Source: CAZAMI01 sp964627805 (GTDB lineage Archaea; Thermoproteota; Thermoprotei_A; Sulfolobales; NBVN01). Taken from it: 64,000 nucleotides of DNA. Numbering within the stretch: the first letter of the stretch is position 1; every line of letters begins with the position of its first letter. The DNA is taken from positions 16,314 to 80,313 of the forward strand of contig CAZVLA010000013.1 in NCBI GenBank assembly GCA_964627805.1. Direction: 5' to 3'. The notes under the pieces were generated by a model that searched no databases, was not told the origin of the DNA, and saw only the letters and a list, made by a program, of their open reading frames with translations. Positions 8,985 to 17,921 of this stretch are shown piece by piece. The position numbers were made by a program, and so were the translations under genes.

Positions 8985-9062
8985 TGGCGGGCCCGCCGGG
9001 ATTTGAACCCGGGATCTCCGGCTCCGCAGGCCGGCGCCTTATCCTGGCTAGGCCACGGGCCC
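8985..9062 (-). tRNA. tRNA-Arg (anticodon GCG), CCA encoded
   Basis: The minus strand folds as a full cloverleaf: acceptor GGGCCCG/CGGGCCC, D arm GCC...GGC, anticodon stem CCGGC/GCCGG with loop CUGCGGA (anticodon GCG), and T arm CCGGG-UUCAAAU-CCCGG. No intron. The 3' CCA is encoded (8985-8987). It is strongly GC-rich against the AT-rich surroundings, as in hyperthermophiles. Confidence 0.95.
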
Positions 9063-9189
9063 TGTGTCATAGTCTCCATCAGTAGTTAAATTGAGTAACT
9101 AAAATAACTTAATGGTAATACGGATTTTCAGCCCTACCTCATGCTTTTGGGGAGGCTCTTTTAAGTTACCTTAAGTTAAGGTGTAGTTA

Positions 9190-9200
9190 GGGAGGGAGCT
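9190..9200 (+). promoter_or_regulatory. Strong Shine-Dalgarno before an ATT codon of polB1
   Basis: GGGAGGGAGCT contains GGAGG (9191-9195) exactly 5 nt before ATT at 9201, which is in frame with PolB1. TCTTTTAAGTT near 9157-9167 would place the transcript start near 9187. No AUG, GUG or UUG in this frame occurs before 9435. Confidence 0.5.
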
Positions 9201-11903
9201 ATTAAGTTAATTAGTAAGAGAGGTAAGCGAGTTAAGTATAGGAGCTTACTGGAGTACGTATACGGCGTACCTCCGTCAAAGATAGTTACTCTTAAGTATA
9301 ATGGATCTGTTGTTAAGGTTATTAAGGCAAGTACTGAGGATATTAAAAAGTATTCTGTAATATCTGATATAATAGTACGGGTAAGTAACTTTAAGAGAGC
9401 TTATTTACTGGGATCCTACTACTCAGGCAAGTCATTGAAGGCGTACTTAAGATTCTATGACGACGAGTCAAATAAGGTTTATGAGTTATATGATACCACC
9501 GGACATAAACCTTACTTCATAACGGACACACCACCTCAGAAGATAAATGATATGAAGAATGTGGTCGAGGATCCCTCCTTTGATCATGTAGAGGTAATTA
9601 AGAAATATGACTTATTAAGGGGTGAGTATAGGGTACTTACTAAGATAGTAGTTAAGGATCCGCAAGCGGTTAGAAGATTGAGAGGTAATTTCAAGAATGT
9701 ATGGGAAGCTAAGATTAAGTACCATGATAACTACATCTTTGATAATCAATTAGTTCCTGGTATGCTCTATACCGCGAGCCACGGTAAACTAACTCGGCTA
9801 GATGTTAAGGTACGTAGTGAGATAAGGGAGTTATTTAGCAAGGCTGTCGAAGGACTGCCCGATGAGATTAAGAAAAATGCCCTTACTTATATGCCCCTCT
9901 TCGAAGCCAAGCCCCCTAAAATACGTAGGGTTGCGATAGATATTGAGGTATACACGCCTTTTAGGGGTAGGGTACCCGATCCTACGTCAGCGCCTTACCC
10001 TATTATTAGTGTGGCTTTAGTATCTAATGATGGCTTAAGAAAGGTGTTGGTACTTGCTAGGGATGATGTGAAATTTGGTGATTTAAGTAAATTACCTAAT
10101 GATTTTGAGGTGGAGGTATTCGATAGTGAATATGCGTTGTTGATGGAGACCTTCAGAATACTGTCTAAGTACCCATTAGTAATTACTTTTAACGGCGATG
10201 AATTCGACTTACCTTATCTATATAATAGAGCATTGAACTTAGGCATCGACCCTCACCTAATACCCATAACTGAGGTAAGGGACTTCGTAAGTGTAAGGCA
10301 TGGCTTCCATATTGACCTATATAGATTCTTCAGCATCGAGGCTATACAGAACTACGCATTCGGTTCAGCCTACAAGGACAGGACCTTAGATGCCATAGCT
10401 CAAGCATTACTAGGTGAGTCTAAGGTTAAGATCGAGGAAAGCATAAGTGACTTACCTATGGCGGAACTAATAGAGTATAATGCCAGAGACGCGGACTTAA
10501 CGTTAAGACTAACTACATTTAATAATGAATTAGTGTGGAAGTTAATTGTACTAATAATGAGATTAGCTAAAATGAGTTTAGAGGACGTAACACGAAGAAA
10601 GGTTTCAGCATGGATAAAGAACTTAATGTACTGGGAGCATAAGAGAAGGAATTACCTAATACCCAATGACGATGAATTAAAGAGTATTAAGGGGGAGGTG
10701 AAGACAGCCGCCAAGATAGGTGGTAAGAGGTATGCAGGTGCCATAGTTATCGACCCGATACCGGGTGTGTACTTTAACGTAGTAGTCCTTGATTTCGCCT
10801 CACTATACCCGAGCATAATAAAGGTATGGAACTTAAGTTACGAAACAATAGATCCACTACCTAACTTCTGTAAGGATGGTGAAATAGCTGAGATAAAGGA
10901 CGAAAAGGGTAATGTAATACATACTGTGTGTTTGAGTAGGAAGGGTATAACGTCAGAGATCGTCGGTTTACTTAGGGACTTTAGGGTTAAGATATATAAG
11001 AAGATGGCTAAGAGCCAATCAATACCTAAGGAGGAGAGGGAGTGGTATGATGTTGTTCAGAGCGCTATGAAGGTATACATAAACGCTAGCTACGGAGTTT
11101 TCGGTCACGAGAAATTCCCGCTATATACACCCTCAGTAGCGGAGTCGGTAACTGCCCTAGGTAGGTACGTAATAACGTCAACATTGAGGAAGGCTAGGGA
11201 GTTAGGTCTTAAGGTACTATATGGAGATACTGACTCACTATTCCTCTGGAACCCTGATGAGAGGGCATTAAAGGAACTTATGGAGTGGGTGGAGAATAAC
11301 TTCCAATTGGATCTCGAGTTAGATAAGGTGTATAAGTACGTAGCTTTCGCACTTAAGAAAAACTACCTAGGTGTGAGGGTCGACGGTAAGATCGACGTTA
11401 AGGGTATGGTAGGGAAGAAGAAGAACGTACCTAAACTACTTCAAGAAACATTTACGAAAGTAGTTGAGCTCATGAGTAATATAGAGGATAACCCAGTAGT
11501 GCTTAATGATATCAAGAATAAATTGAAAGAAACAATACATGATGTGTACATGAGGCTAAAGAATAGAGAATTCACTCTTGATGAAGTAGCTTTTAAGACA
11601 ACTTTAAACAAGCCTTTAGAGGAATATACTAAAACAACACCAATACATGTTAAGGCAGCTAAGCAGCTTAGGAGATACGGCATACTAGTGAGTAAAGGCG
11701 ATACTATATACTACGTAAAGACCAGAACTAAGGATAGAGTAAAGGCGGTTCAGTTAGCTAAGCTTGACGACGTTAATATTAATGAATATATAGATACGAT
11801 GAAGTCTGTACTCCAGCAACTCCTACTGCCGTTTAGTATTGAGTGGGAAGAGATAGCAGGTAGTATGGGTCTTTATAACTTTATTGCTAACTCGAGAAAG
11901 TGA
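9201..11903 (+). CDS. polB1: B-family replicative DNA polymerase PolB1 (Dpo1)
   Basis: Main chromosomal DNA polymerase with proofreading. Counting from the TTG at 9435, the exonuclease motifs are DIEVY (169-173), TFNGDEFDLP and YNARDADL; the polymerase motifs are DFASLYPSII (453-462), KVYINASYGVFG and YGDTDSLF (D598, D600). LKKNYLGV binds the template. All catalytic residues are present. The TTG at 9435 falls inside the conserved N-terminal domain: the frame stays open for 78 more codons up to ATT 9201, giving 900 residues, near the 882 of Sulfolobus Dpo1. The upstream part (AYLLGSYYSGKSLKAYLRFY) aligns with the Dpo1 N-terminus. The ATT start is inferred. Confidence 0.93.
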   Translation: MKLISKRGKRVKYRSLLEYVYGVPPSKIVTLKYNGSVVKVIKASTEDIKKYSVISDIIVRVSNFKRAYLLGSYYSGKSLKAYLRFYDDESNKVYELYDTTGHKPYFITDTPPQKINDMKNVVEDPSFDHVEVIKKYDLLRGEYRVLTKIVVKDPQAVRRLRGNFKNVWEAKIKYHDNYIFDNQLVPGMLYTASHGKLTRLDVKVRSEIRELFSKAVEGLPDEIKKNALTYMPLFEAKPPKIRRVAIDIEVYTPFRGRVPDPTSAPYPIISVALVSNDGLRKVLVLARDDVKFGDLSKLPNDFEVEVFDSEYALLMETFRILSKYPLVITFNGDEFDLPYLYNRALNLGIDPHLIPITEVRDFVSVRHGFHIDLYRFFSIEAIQNYAFGSAYKDRTLDAIAQALLGESKVKIEESISDLPMAELIEYNARDADLTLRLTTFNNELVWKLIVLIMRLAKMSLEDVTRRKVSAWIKNLMYWEHKRRNYLIPNDDELKSIKGEVKTAAKIGGKRYAGAIVIDPIPGVYFNVVVLDFASLYPSIIKVWNLSYETIDPLPNFCKDGEIAEIKDEKGNVIHTVCLSRKGITSEIVGLLRDFRVKIYKKMAKSQSIPKEEREWYDVVQSAMKVYINASYGVFGHEKFPLYTPSVAESVTALGRYVITSTLRKARELGLKVLYGDTDSLFLWNPDERALKELMEWVENNFQLDLELDKVYKYVAFALKKNYLGVRVDGKIDVKGMVGKKKNVPKLLQETFTKVVELMSNIEDNPVVLNDIKNKLKETIHDVYMRLKNREFTLDEVAFKTTLNKPLEEYTKTTPIHVKAAKQLRRYGILVSKGDTIYYVKTRTKDRVKAVQLAKLDDVNINEYIDTMKSVLQQLLLPFSIEWEEIAGSMGLYNFIANSRK

Positions 11904-11907
11904 CTAC

Positions 11908-12726
11908 TTAAATTATCCTAAACTTCATGCCGGACCTATTAAGTAAATTAATTAGCTCTTCCTTAGCTTCATTAACTCTACGTGTAGCTAATTCCTTAGT
12001 TGTTGAGCAGGTCATTAGGTATACCTCGATAACAGGTTCCCTAACTTCATGACCTTTAGGATGACTCTTCACATAGACATCTTCGTACTTCTTAACTAGC
12101 TTAGCTATTATAGGTGCTAGGGATGACTCAGGTAGGCCAACAACCTTAATCCTAGCCTCAGCTAGGTACTTCTTAGGTGCTATTTCTAAGAGCTTGGGCT
12201 CAACCCATTTCTCCCACATGGCAGTTAATTCCTTAGGTACTCCTGGTAATGATATTATTATTGATTTAAGATTAGGTAGCTCAAGCCAAGAACCCGGGGC
12301 CGTACCTACAGGGTTAGATATTGCCTTAGCTCCTCTAGGCAGGTAAGCCATCTTTAATCTCTCCCTAGTCATTTCTAACCCAGCCTCCTCATACTTCCTC
12401 CTAACCTCCTTAAGTGCCTCCTCATTGAGTTCTAAGGGGTTGTTGGTAGCTAATGCAACAGCTTCTAACGTACGGTCATCATACGTAGGTCCTAAGCCTC
12501 CAGTAGTAATTATGATTACGGGGGAGAACCTATTAATGACTAGCTTTATAAAGTGACTTATTATGTCTACGTCATCGATTAGGGAGATATTACCTACTAC
12601 ATTAAAACCCAGTAACACTAATCTCCTCCCTAAGTAAGCGGCATTCGTATTTACTACTCTGCCATGCACTACCTCATTACCTAAAGTAAATATGAACGCA
12701 TTACTTACTTCCTTAATTTGTGCCAT
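11908..12726 (-). CDS. CinA/MoaB-like molybdopterin-binding domain protein
   Basis: The MoCF-binding fold is seen in TLGNEVVHGRVVNTNAAYLG, IITTGGLGPTYDDRT and LPGVPKELTAMW, matching the N-terminal domain of CinA and the stand-alone archaeal proteins annotated as NMN deamidase-related. The C-terminal deamidase domain of bacterial CinA is absent. I chose ATG 12726, which overlaps the upstream gene by 22 bp and has GAGGGG 9 bp before it; an earlier in-frame start at 12762 lies deep in that gene. The substrate is not certain. Confidence 0.8.
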   Translation of the reverse strand: MAQIKEVSNAFIFTLGNEVVHGRVVNTNAAYLGRRLVLLGFNVVGNISLIDDVDIISHFIKLVINRFSPVIIITTGGLGPTYDDRTLEAVALATNNPLELNEEALKEVRRKYEEAGLEMTRERLKMAYLPRGAKAISNPVGTAPGSWLELPNLKSIIISLPGVPKELTAMWEKWVEPKLLEIAPKKYLAEARIKVVGLPESSLAPIIAKLVKKYEDVYVKSHPKGHEVREPVIEVYLMTCSTTKELATRRVNEAKEELINLLNRSGMKFRII

Positions 12727-13286
12727 ACGTGAATACCCCTCTGTAGGACTGTTACTAAGCAAAGCAATAAAGATATTATTAGTAAGTAATTAGCGTAGAC
12801 CTTAAATCCCGTAACCGTAAGTGTAGATATTACCAAGGTAATAACGACCCTATCTCCCCTTTCCATCAGACCAACACCCTCCATTTTAAGACCCAAAGAT
12901 TCTGCCTTAGCTCTCATGTAGCTTATTAGGAATGATGCTGATAAGGTAATGATAATTAACGTATTATTCAAACCTAGAATGCCTAGTGCTAGTAAATAGC
13001 ATGCGTCTGAGACCCTATCGCATACAGAATCAAGGAACGACCCGAACGAGCTTCTGAGGCTAGCCGCCTTAGCTATGGCTCCATCCACTAAATCCAGAAT
13101 AGATGATACAACTATTAGTATAGGTATTAATAGTGTAGGACCCTGTAGATACGCACTTATTGGTACGCACAGGCTAATTAGTAATCCAGTTACTGTAACG
13201 TAATTGGGTTTAATACCTTTCCTAGCTAGGTAAGCACCTAACTTATGAAGTACAGGTTTAGCAGCACCTCTAAACTTCGTTAGCAA
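12705..13286 (-). CDS. CDP-alcohol phosphatidyltransferase (archaetidylinositol-phosphate synthase-like)
   Basis: Integral membrane enzyme that joins CDP-archaeol to an alcohol phosphate to make polar lipid headgroups. The family signature is DLVDGAIAK, then FGSFLDSVCD, giving the four metal/CDP aspartates in D-x2-DG-x2-A...G-x3-D-x3-D spacing. The usual Arg after Ala is Lys here. About five to six hydrophobic helices fill the 193 residues. Archaeal relatives make archaetidylinositol phosphate; that substrate is inferred. Co-transcribed with the overlapping CinA-like gene. Confidence 0.85.
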   Translation of the reverse strand: MLTKFRGAAKPVLHKLGAYLARKGIKPNYVTVTGLLISLCVPISAYLQGPTLLIPILIVVSSILDLVDGAIAKAASLRSSFGSFLDSVCDRVSDACYLLALGILGLNNTLIIITLSASFLISYMRAKAESLGLKMEGVGLMERGDRVVITLVISTLTVTGFKVYANYLLIISLLLCLVTVLQRGIHVWHKLRK

Positions 13287-13385
13287 GTACGTATCACCTA
13301 ATTCCTAATACTAGTACCAATCCTTAAACTTAAGCAATTAATAACTAATGAGAACTACACCTTAAATTCCGCAAGTGTAACTACT

Positions 13386-13448
13386 TACTTGATGTTGAGG
13401 AATCCGGGATCTGAGCATGTGCTATGATGTATGAAATACTTCTGAAGA
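13386..13448 (+). ncRNA. C/D box sRNA candidate
   Basis: Box-like elements in order: TTGATGT (13389-13395, imperfect C), CTGA (13411-13414, D'), ATGATGT (13424-13430, C') and CTGA (13442-13445, D). Spacings are 15, 9 and 11 nt, looser than ideal. A TATA-like CTTAAATT at 13361-13368 would start transcription at about 13387-13391, next to box C. It lies in an otherwise empty gap. Confidence 0.42.
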
Positions 13449-13498
13449 TTTCATTAAGGTATAATAACCCTATACGTTACAGAGCTTAGGTGCTCTAA

Positions 13499-13813
13499 TT
13501 GGGTAAGATAAAGAAGCTAATACTCGTAACCTCACCAAATCACCCGCTGGATAAGCATTTTAGGAAGATATCGAAGAGGCTTTCCGATGAGTTAGGTGTT
13601 GATTTAGAGGTGAGAATCGAGGATTACGTATTGTTAGTTAATTACGGTGATGTTGATGAGTTTGGCATGACATGGTTACCTCAACTTCTTGCCGAGCTTG
13701 ATGACGGTAGTATAGTGAAGGTACTTACTAAACCTAATCTAACTCGTGAGGGTAAGTTAGATGAGGAGTTAGACTATAAATACGCACTCTCTAAGTTAAT
13801 GAAGGAGAAGTAA
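13499..13813 (+). CDS. Unrecognised 104-residue protein upstream of aKMT
   Basis: I do not recognise the family. The protein has a beta-alpha N-terminus (KKLILVTSPN...KISKRLSDELG), a central beta pair and an acidic, lysine-rich C-terminal helix, with no cysteines or membrane segment. The start is TTG. Its stop is 1 bp before the methyltransferase start, so the two form an operon. The layout loosely recalls a thioredoxin-like alpha/beta fold, without a CXXC. Confidence 0.65.
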   Translation: MGKIKKLILVTSPNHPLDKHFRKISKRLSDELGVDLEVRIEDYVLLVNYGDVDEFGMTWLPQLLAELDDGSIVKVLTKPNLTREGKLDEELDYKYALSKLMKEK

Positions 13814-13814
13814 G

Positions 13815-14291
13815 GTGTGTGGGTACATAAGAGTACCTTTCGTACCTACACCACCTCCTGTAGTCAATGCTATGTTAAGGATAGCTAAGGTTGGGAGTGA
13901 CGATGTACTCTATGACCTAGGATGCGGTGACGGAAGAATACCCATAATGGCTGTTGAGCTATTTAATGTTAGGAAGGCAGTATGCATTGAGATAAGGGAT
14001 GACCTTTACAAAAGAGCGCTAGAGGAGGTTAGAAAGAGGGGTTTAGAGGATAGGGTGGTCGTAATCAATGACGATATGTTCAACGTGGATATATCAGAGG
14101 CAACCGTAGTTACGTTATTCCTACTAACAGCTGTTAATAGGGAGTTAAGACCCAAGCTTGAAAAGGAATTAAGGAAGGGATCCAGGGTAGTCTCCCATGA
14201 ATTCGAAATACCTGGGTGGAGACCTGCAAAGGTAGTTATTTACTATGACGGCATAATAAATCATAAGATATATTTATACGTTAAAGAATGA
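13815..14291 (+). CDS. Protein-lysine N-methyltransferase, aKMT family
   Basis: Small Rossmann-fold SAM-dependent enzyme. The N-terminus VPFVPTPPPVVNAML, motif I YDLGCGDGRIP, ATVVTLFLLTAVN and VVSHEFEIPGW closely follow the Sulfolobus aKMT protein (about 160 residues), which methylates lysines on many cellular proteins, including chromatin proteins. Length is 158. The start is GTG, 1 bp after the upstream stop. The family match is from memory but extends over the whole protein. Confidence 0.85.
   Translation: MCGYIRVPFVPTPPPVVNAMLRIAKVGSDDVLYDLGCGDGRIPIMAVELFNVRKAVCIEIRDDLYKRALEEVRKRGLEDRVVVINDDMFNVDISEATVVTLFLLTAVNRELRPKLEKELRKGSRVVSHEFEIPGWRPAKVVIYYDGIINHKIYLYVKE
14268..14277 (+). promoter_or_regulatory. 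TATA box for the sRNA at 14305
   Basis: ATATATTTAT ends the aKMT gene and predicts a transcript start near 14299, 6 nt before box C of the sRNA. Confidence 0.4.
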
Positions 14292-14298
14292 TTGGTAT

Positions 14299-14358
14299 TA
14301 CTGGATGATGAGTGGCGTCCTAGAATGATAAGTGATTGAAGGACCACTAGCTGATATC
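14299..14358 (+). ncRNA. C/D box sRNA overlapping the 3' end of the PP-loop gene
   Basis: Box C ATGATGA (14305-14311), 13 nt, D' ATGA (14325-14328), 3 nt, C' GTGATTG (14332-14338), 12 nt, D CTGA (14351-14354). C-to-D distance is 39 nt, exactly standard. A TATA element lies at the right distance. The 3' part is antisense to the last codons of the minus-strand gene ending at 14347, a common archaeal arrangement. Guides lie at 14312-14324 and 14339-14350; targets not assigned. Confidence 0.65.
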
Positions 14359-16356
14359 TCTAAGGCTCTCAAAGAAATTATCTAGATTGCTTACTACGAA
14401 ACCTCTGTCTTTAGCTTCTCTCTCAATTAATAATCTACGTTGCGCTCTCACAAGTTCTAATATAAATGGCTTACTAGTGGTTCTAGGTACTTCTTTAGAT
14501 CTTAGTAGTGCTGGTAATATCACCTTATTAACTAATAAATTAGATATAGGGCATAAGTCAATGCAAGAAAGACATCTCAAGCACTTACTCTTACTTATTA
14601 CTGGTTTCTGATTAATTACTTTAATGGCTTCAGTAGGGCATATACTCTCGCAAAGTCCGCAATTAACGCAGAAGGCATATCTAATGCCTACCTTAAGTAC
14701 TAATGACAGTAATTCCATAAAGTTTTCCCCATCGATAATTATTCTTAAACTACGTGAGTCAATGATTATTCTAGAGTCTCCAGCATTAATTACACTTAAT
14801 TCGTTTTTAAGACTGCTTAAGTTACCAATTAGGAAGTAATTCTCGATTAAGCCATTAATAACTTTTCCCTCTTTGAAAAATATCTCAGCGTGCCTCCCTT
14901 CACGATCTAATTTAAGCTCTATCTTAGTCGGTGAGCGAAGAGATAGTTCACGAATCCAATCACTTACTTTCTTCATTCCCAACCATATCTCAACCCTTCT
15001 CCTCCCCTGCCCTAGTGGATCTAACCATCTCCAAAGGTGATAGCGAACCCAGTTTATGTCCTTATTTAGTTTCCTCCTCCAGAACTCCAGCTCTCTAACC
15101 CACCTGCTCCATATGTGAGGGAATTTCTTACTTACTATGTGGTACTCAGCCATGTAAGCTGCTGGACAGAGGAAGCACCCCAGTCTATCAAATCCCTGGA
15201 AATAGAGTTCATTAACGGGTAATCCTTCACTGATTATGTACAGCCACTCACATAATTGATCCCATTCACGAATAGGCGTTATATTGAGTGCATATGGCAA
15301 CCATTTATTCCTCCATACGGAACCTACCCAAGACCTATCTACGGACTCTAATGCTCTCTGACCTATTATCGCTAGTAATCCATCACTGAAAAATCTCTTA
15401 TAGACTTTAGCGATCGGGGCTAACTTAACAACTTTACAGCACCACCTATAATCTTTAGCTGGCGGACCGAATACCTTGACGGCATCCCAAAACTTACCAT
15501 TGGCTGATGCTTCAATTAATTCCAAACCGTACCTATTAGTTACATACTCAACATTTCTAATTACGGGAGGTAACTCGATACCTGTATTATTAAATAGTAA
15601 CTTAGGCTCTATTCCGGCAATTAGGCAGAGATGCAGGGATAGTAGCGAATCCTTACCTCCCGAGTAAGAAAGTATCACAGGCAATCTAACCTTACTACTC
15701 ATTATGTATATATGCTTAACAGACTTCGACACTAACTCTCTTAAGTACCCTTCATTAGCTCTATATACATCGTTAAGTGATGTTGAGCTCTTAAGGTTAG
15801 GGTATTTAATAGATGTCTTAATTAATGATTGAACCCTATACTTACCTCTTCTACATAAAGCCAAAGCTATGGGTTCTCCTGAATTGCTAACTACGACTGC
15901 TTGATCACCATCACGGCTGCAGTCACCAAGCACTTCAAGAGGTCTTACTTTATCTCTTCTAAAGACCTTAACTAATCCGTAATTAATAGCTAGGAGGATA
16001 CTGTAACCAGCTAGTCTCCACCTCCACATCAGGTACTTCGGGTCGAAGTAAACCCTACCTACCTTCTCTCCACCAACAATGACCTCCTTCATGTCGTCGA
16101 TATGCGGTACCTTATTTAAGTAGGTATTACCTACATTCATGTTCAGGGTTTTTCTAATTATGTCCGTACTAAACTCATTTAACAAAGCCTCCTCTATTAA
16201 TTTTAAGTCACCCTCAAAAGCTGGTCTTAAATCGCCTGGCTCCATAATATGTAGTCTCCTAGATTTACCACCGCATATTCCACATATTGGTGTTCTTAAA
16301 GGAACGTTACAGTTGCTACACCAGTAGAGCTCTTTAATTACTCCCCAACGCCTCAT
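14347..16356 (-). CDS. Zinc ribbon-PUA-PAPS reductase-like PP-loop-ferredoxin protein
   Basis: A 669-residue archaeal multidomain protein. Residues C13, C16, C25 and C28 form a zinc ribbon; about 80-180 resemble a PUA RNA-binding domain; SGGKDS (232-237) is the PP-loop of adenine nucleotide alpha-hydrolases/PAPS reductases, followed by WCCKVVK and the CFLCP motif. The C-terminal part holds two 4Fe-4S motifs (CVNCGLCESICP and CLRCLSCIDLCP). PAPS reductase is the usual database name, but PUA plus PP-loop plus Fe-S suggests RNA thiolation or a similar reaction. That is inference. ATG start; single gene. Confidence 0.82.
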   Translation of the reverse strand: MRRWGVIKELYWCSNCNVPLRTPICGICGGKSRRLHIMEPGDLRPAFEGDLKLIEEALLNEFSTDIIRKTLNMNVGNTYLNKVPHIDDMKEVIVGGEKVGRVYFDPKYLMWRWRLAGYSILLAINYGLVKVFRRDKVRPLEVLGDCSRDGDQAVVVSNSGEPIALALCRRGKYRVQSLIKTSIKYPNLKSSTSLNDVYRANEGYLRELVSKSVKHIYIMSSKVRLPVILSYSGGKDSLLSLHLCLIAGIEPKLLFNNTGIELPPVIRNVEYVTNRYGLELIEASANGKFWDAVKVFGPPAKDYRWCCKVVKLAPIAKVYKRFFSDGLLAIIGQRALESVDRSWVGSVWRNKWLPYALNITPIREWDQLCEWLYIISEGLPVNELYFQGFDRLGCFLCPAAYMAEYHIVSKKFPHIWSRWVRELEFWRRKLNKDINWVRYHLWRWLDPLGQGRRRVEIWLGMKKVSDWIRELSLRSPTKIELKLDREGRHAEIFFKEGKVINGLIENYFLIGNLSSLKNELSVINAGDSRIIIDSRSLRIIIDGENFMELLSLVLKVGIRYAFCVNCGLCESICPTEAIKVINQKPVISKSKCLRCLSCIDLCPISNLLVNKVILPALLRSKEVPRTTSKPFILELVRAQRRLLIEREAKDRGFVVSNLDNFFESLRDIS

Positions 16357-16458
16357 AGTATTACCCTATGTAATTGCTGATTAATGCACTTACTGCCTAA
16401 TTTAATTTATCCTTGATTCTTATTAACCCCCTCAGTATCCTTCCTTGAGGATCGTGAA

Positions 16459-17592
16459 TTGAGAGTAGCTTACGTGAGTAGGTACCCACCCATGCACTGT
16501 GGCGTAGCTGAGTATACCCGAATGCTCATTACGTTCCTAAGAAGTGTAGCTCCCTCAATTAAGGTTTATGTCTTCTCGACGAACGAGTCCTTAGGCACGG
16601 AGTATATTGAGGGGGAGAGTAATGTTAGAGTAATACCTTGTTTTAGAAGATTTGAAAGTGATTATACCTCATTATTGAATGCTTTGGAATCTATAGGTAG
16701 CTTAGATTTAATACATATTCAGCATGAGTACGGGATATTCGGATATTCATTAAGTCTATTAAAGGCATTACAGGAGGCTAAAGAGCTTGGGTTAATTAAG
16801 AAGATAGTAATTACTATGCATACGGTTCAGCATCCATTATCAGGGGATTTCAAAGCTATTAATTTCCAGAGAAGCCTTGCAAAGTTCGTTGATTTGGTCA
16901 TAGTACATAGTAGGCTTCAAGAATTTGAGCTTCAGGTTCAAGGTGTAAATATAGGTAAGATAGTTAGGATACCACATGGTACATTACTTAACCCCTACCT
17001 AGGTATGCCTAAGGATAAATTATTAGCTAGTATCGGTGTTAAAGGTAGGTTAGGGAGGCCGTTATTGGTGCTTCCTGGATTCATTAGAAAGGATAAGGGA
17101 GTTGATGTACTAATTAATGCCTTAGATATCTTAAATAAGAAACCAATACTAGTAGTGGCTGGTGAGCCTCGAGATGAGGATGTTCTAGAGCTAATTAAGG
17201 ATAGGAAGTACGTAGTATTACTTAGTAAATACCTAAGTAGTGACGAGATACTTAGGGTTACTGCCTCAGCAGATATAATAGTCATGCCCTATAGGGATAG
17301 GCCGGGAACGTACTCCGTAAGTGGCATACTTCACCTCTCTATGGGTGCTTTAAAACCCATCGTGGGTACTAGAGTACCTAGGCTCGTGGAACTCTATGAG
17401 AACGCTAATAAATTAACCGTAACTCCTGAGGACTCTAAGGAATTAGCTAAGGTAATTAACTGGGTACTAAATCATTACGACTACGCAGTGGTTTACGCTT
17501 CATCACTATATAGCTACGCAGTAAGGGTGCAATGGGCGCGGATGGCTAGGAGGCATCTAAGAATTTACAGAAGAATATCTAAGGTTAAGTAG
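16459..17592 (+). CDS. GT4-family glycosyltransferase
   Basis: GT-B fold group 1 (GT4) enzyme of 377 residues. The N-terminal domain begins RVAYVSRYPPMHCGVAEYTR, which resembles the acceptor-side loop of the family; the C-terminal domain contains LVLPGFIRKDKGVDVLINAL and ADIIVMPYRDRPGTYSVSG (sugar-nucleotide site with the usual E/S-rich loop altered). The start is TTG. Donor and acceptor are unknown; N-glycan or lipid glycosylation are possibilities. It lies just upstream of the Ced-like locus, on the same strand with a 51 bp gap. Confidence 0.85.
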   Translation: MRVAYVSRYPPMHCGVAEYTRMLITFLRSVAPSIKVYVFSTNESLGTEYIEGESNVRVIPCFRRFESDYTSLLNALESIGSLDLIHIQHEYGIFGYSLSLLKALQEAKELGLIKKIVITMHTVQHPLSGDFKAINFQRSLAKFVDLVIVHSRLQEFELQVQGVNIGKIVRIPHGTLLNPYLGMPKDKLLASIGVKGRLGRPLLVLPGFIRKDKGVDVLINALDILNKKPILVVAGEPRDEDVLELIKDRKYVVLLSKYLSSDEILRVTASADIIVMPYRDRPGTYSVSGILHLSMGALKPIVGTRVPRLVELYENANKLTVTPEDSKELAKVINWVLNHYDYAVVYASSLYSYAVRVQWARMARRHLRIYRRISKVK

Positions 17593-17643
17593 AGACTAAT
17601 CACAAGAACCCTTTAATACCCCCCTATAATTACGGGTGGGGAG

Positions 17644-17907
17644 GTGAGCGTACTAAGCTTTATACAGCAACTAACGACTCAGCTTATGTCAATAGCTTGG
17701 CTTCTCTTTCTAGTCACTTGGATAGTTGGTTGGGCAATAAAAGGTTCTCCAGTTCCTTTCCATAAAGTTAAGAGAGCTGGGCAGAGCCTAGTTGAGGATG
17801 CAGTAATGGCTGCGTTCTGGATGGCTATGGGCTCAACTATCTTCGCTATAATATCGTACATAGTCAATAATGTATACCAACCGATGCCACCTGCACCCTC
17901 ACCTTAG
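17644..17907 (+). CDS. cedA1: Probable CedA1, pilin-like subunit of the DNA-import system
   Basis: A 87-residue protein with two membrane helices (about 14-33 and 54-75) joined by the cationic loop GSPVPFHKVKRAGQSLVED, ending in a proline-rich tail. In the crenarchaeal Ced system a two-helix protein, CedA1, is encoded beside the polytopic channel CedA, and structural work has shown it to form conjugation-like pili. Size, topology and gene order fit. The loop motif recurs in the first hairpin of the next gene. GTG start inside GGGGAGGTG; stop 14 bp before the next gene. CedA1 identity is inferred from architecture, not sequence search. Confidence 0.68.
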   Translation: MSVLSFIQQLTTQLMSIAWLLFLVTWIVGWAIKGSPVPFHKVKRAGQSLVEDAVMAAFWMAMGSTIFAIISYIVNNVYQPMPPAPSP

Positions 17908-17921
17908 AAGGTGATGCCTAG

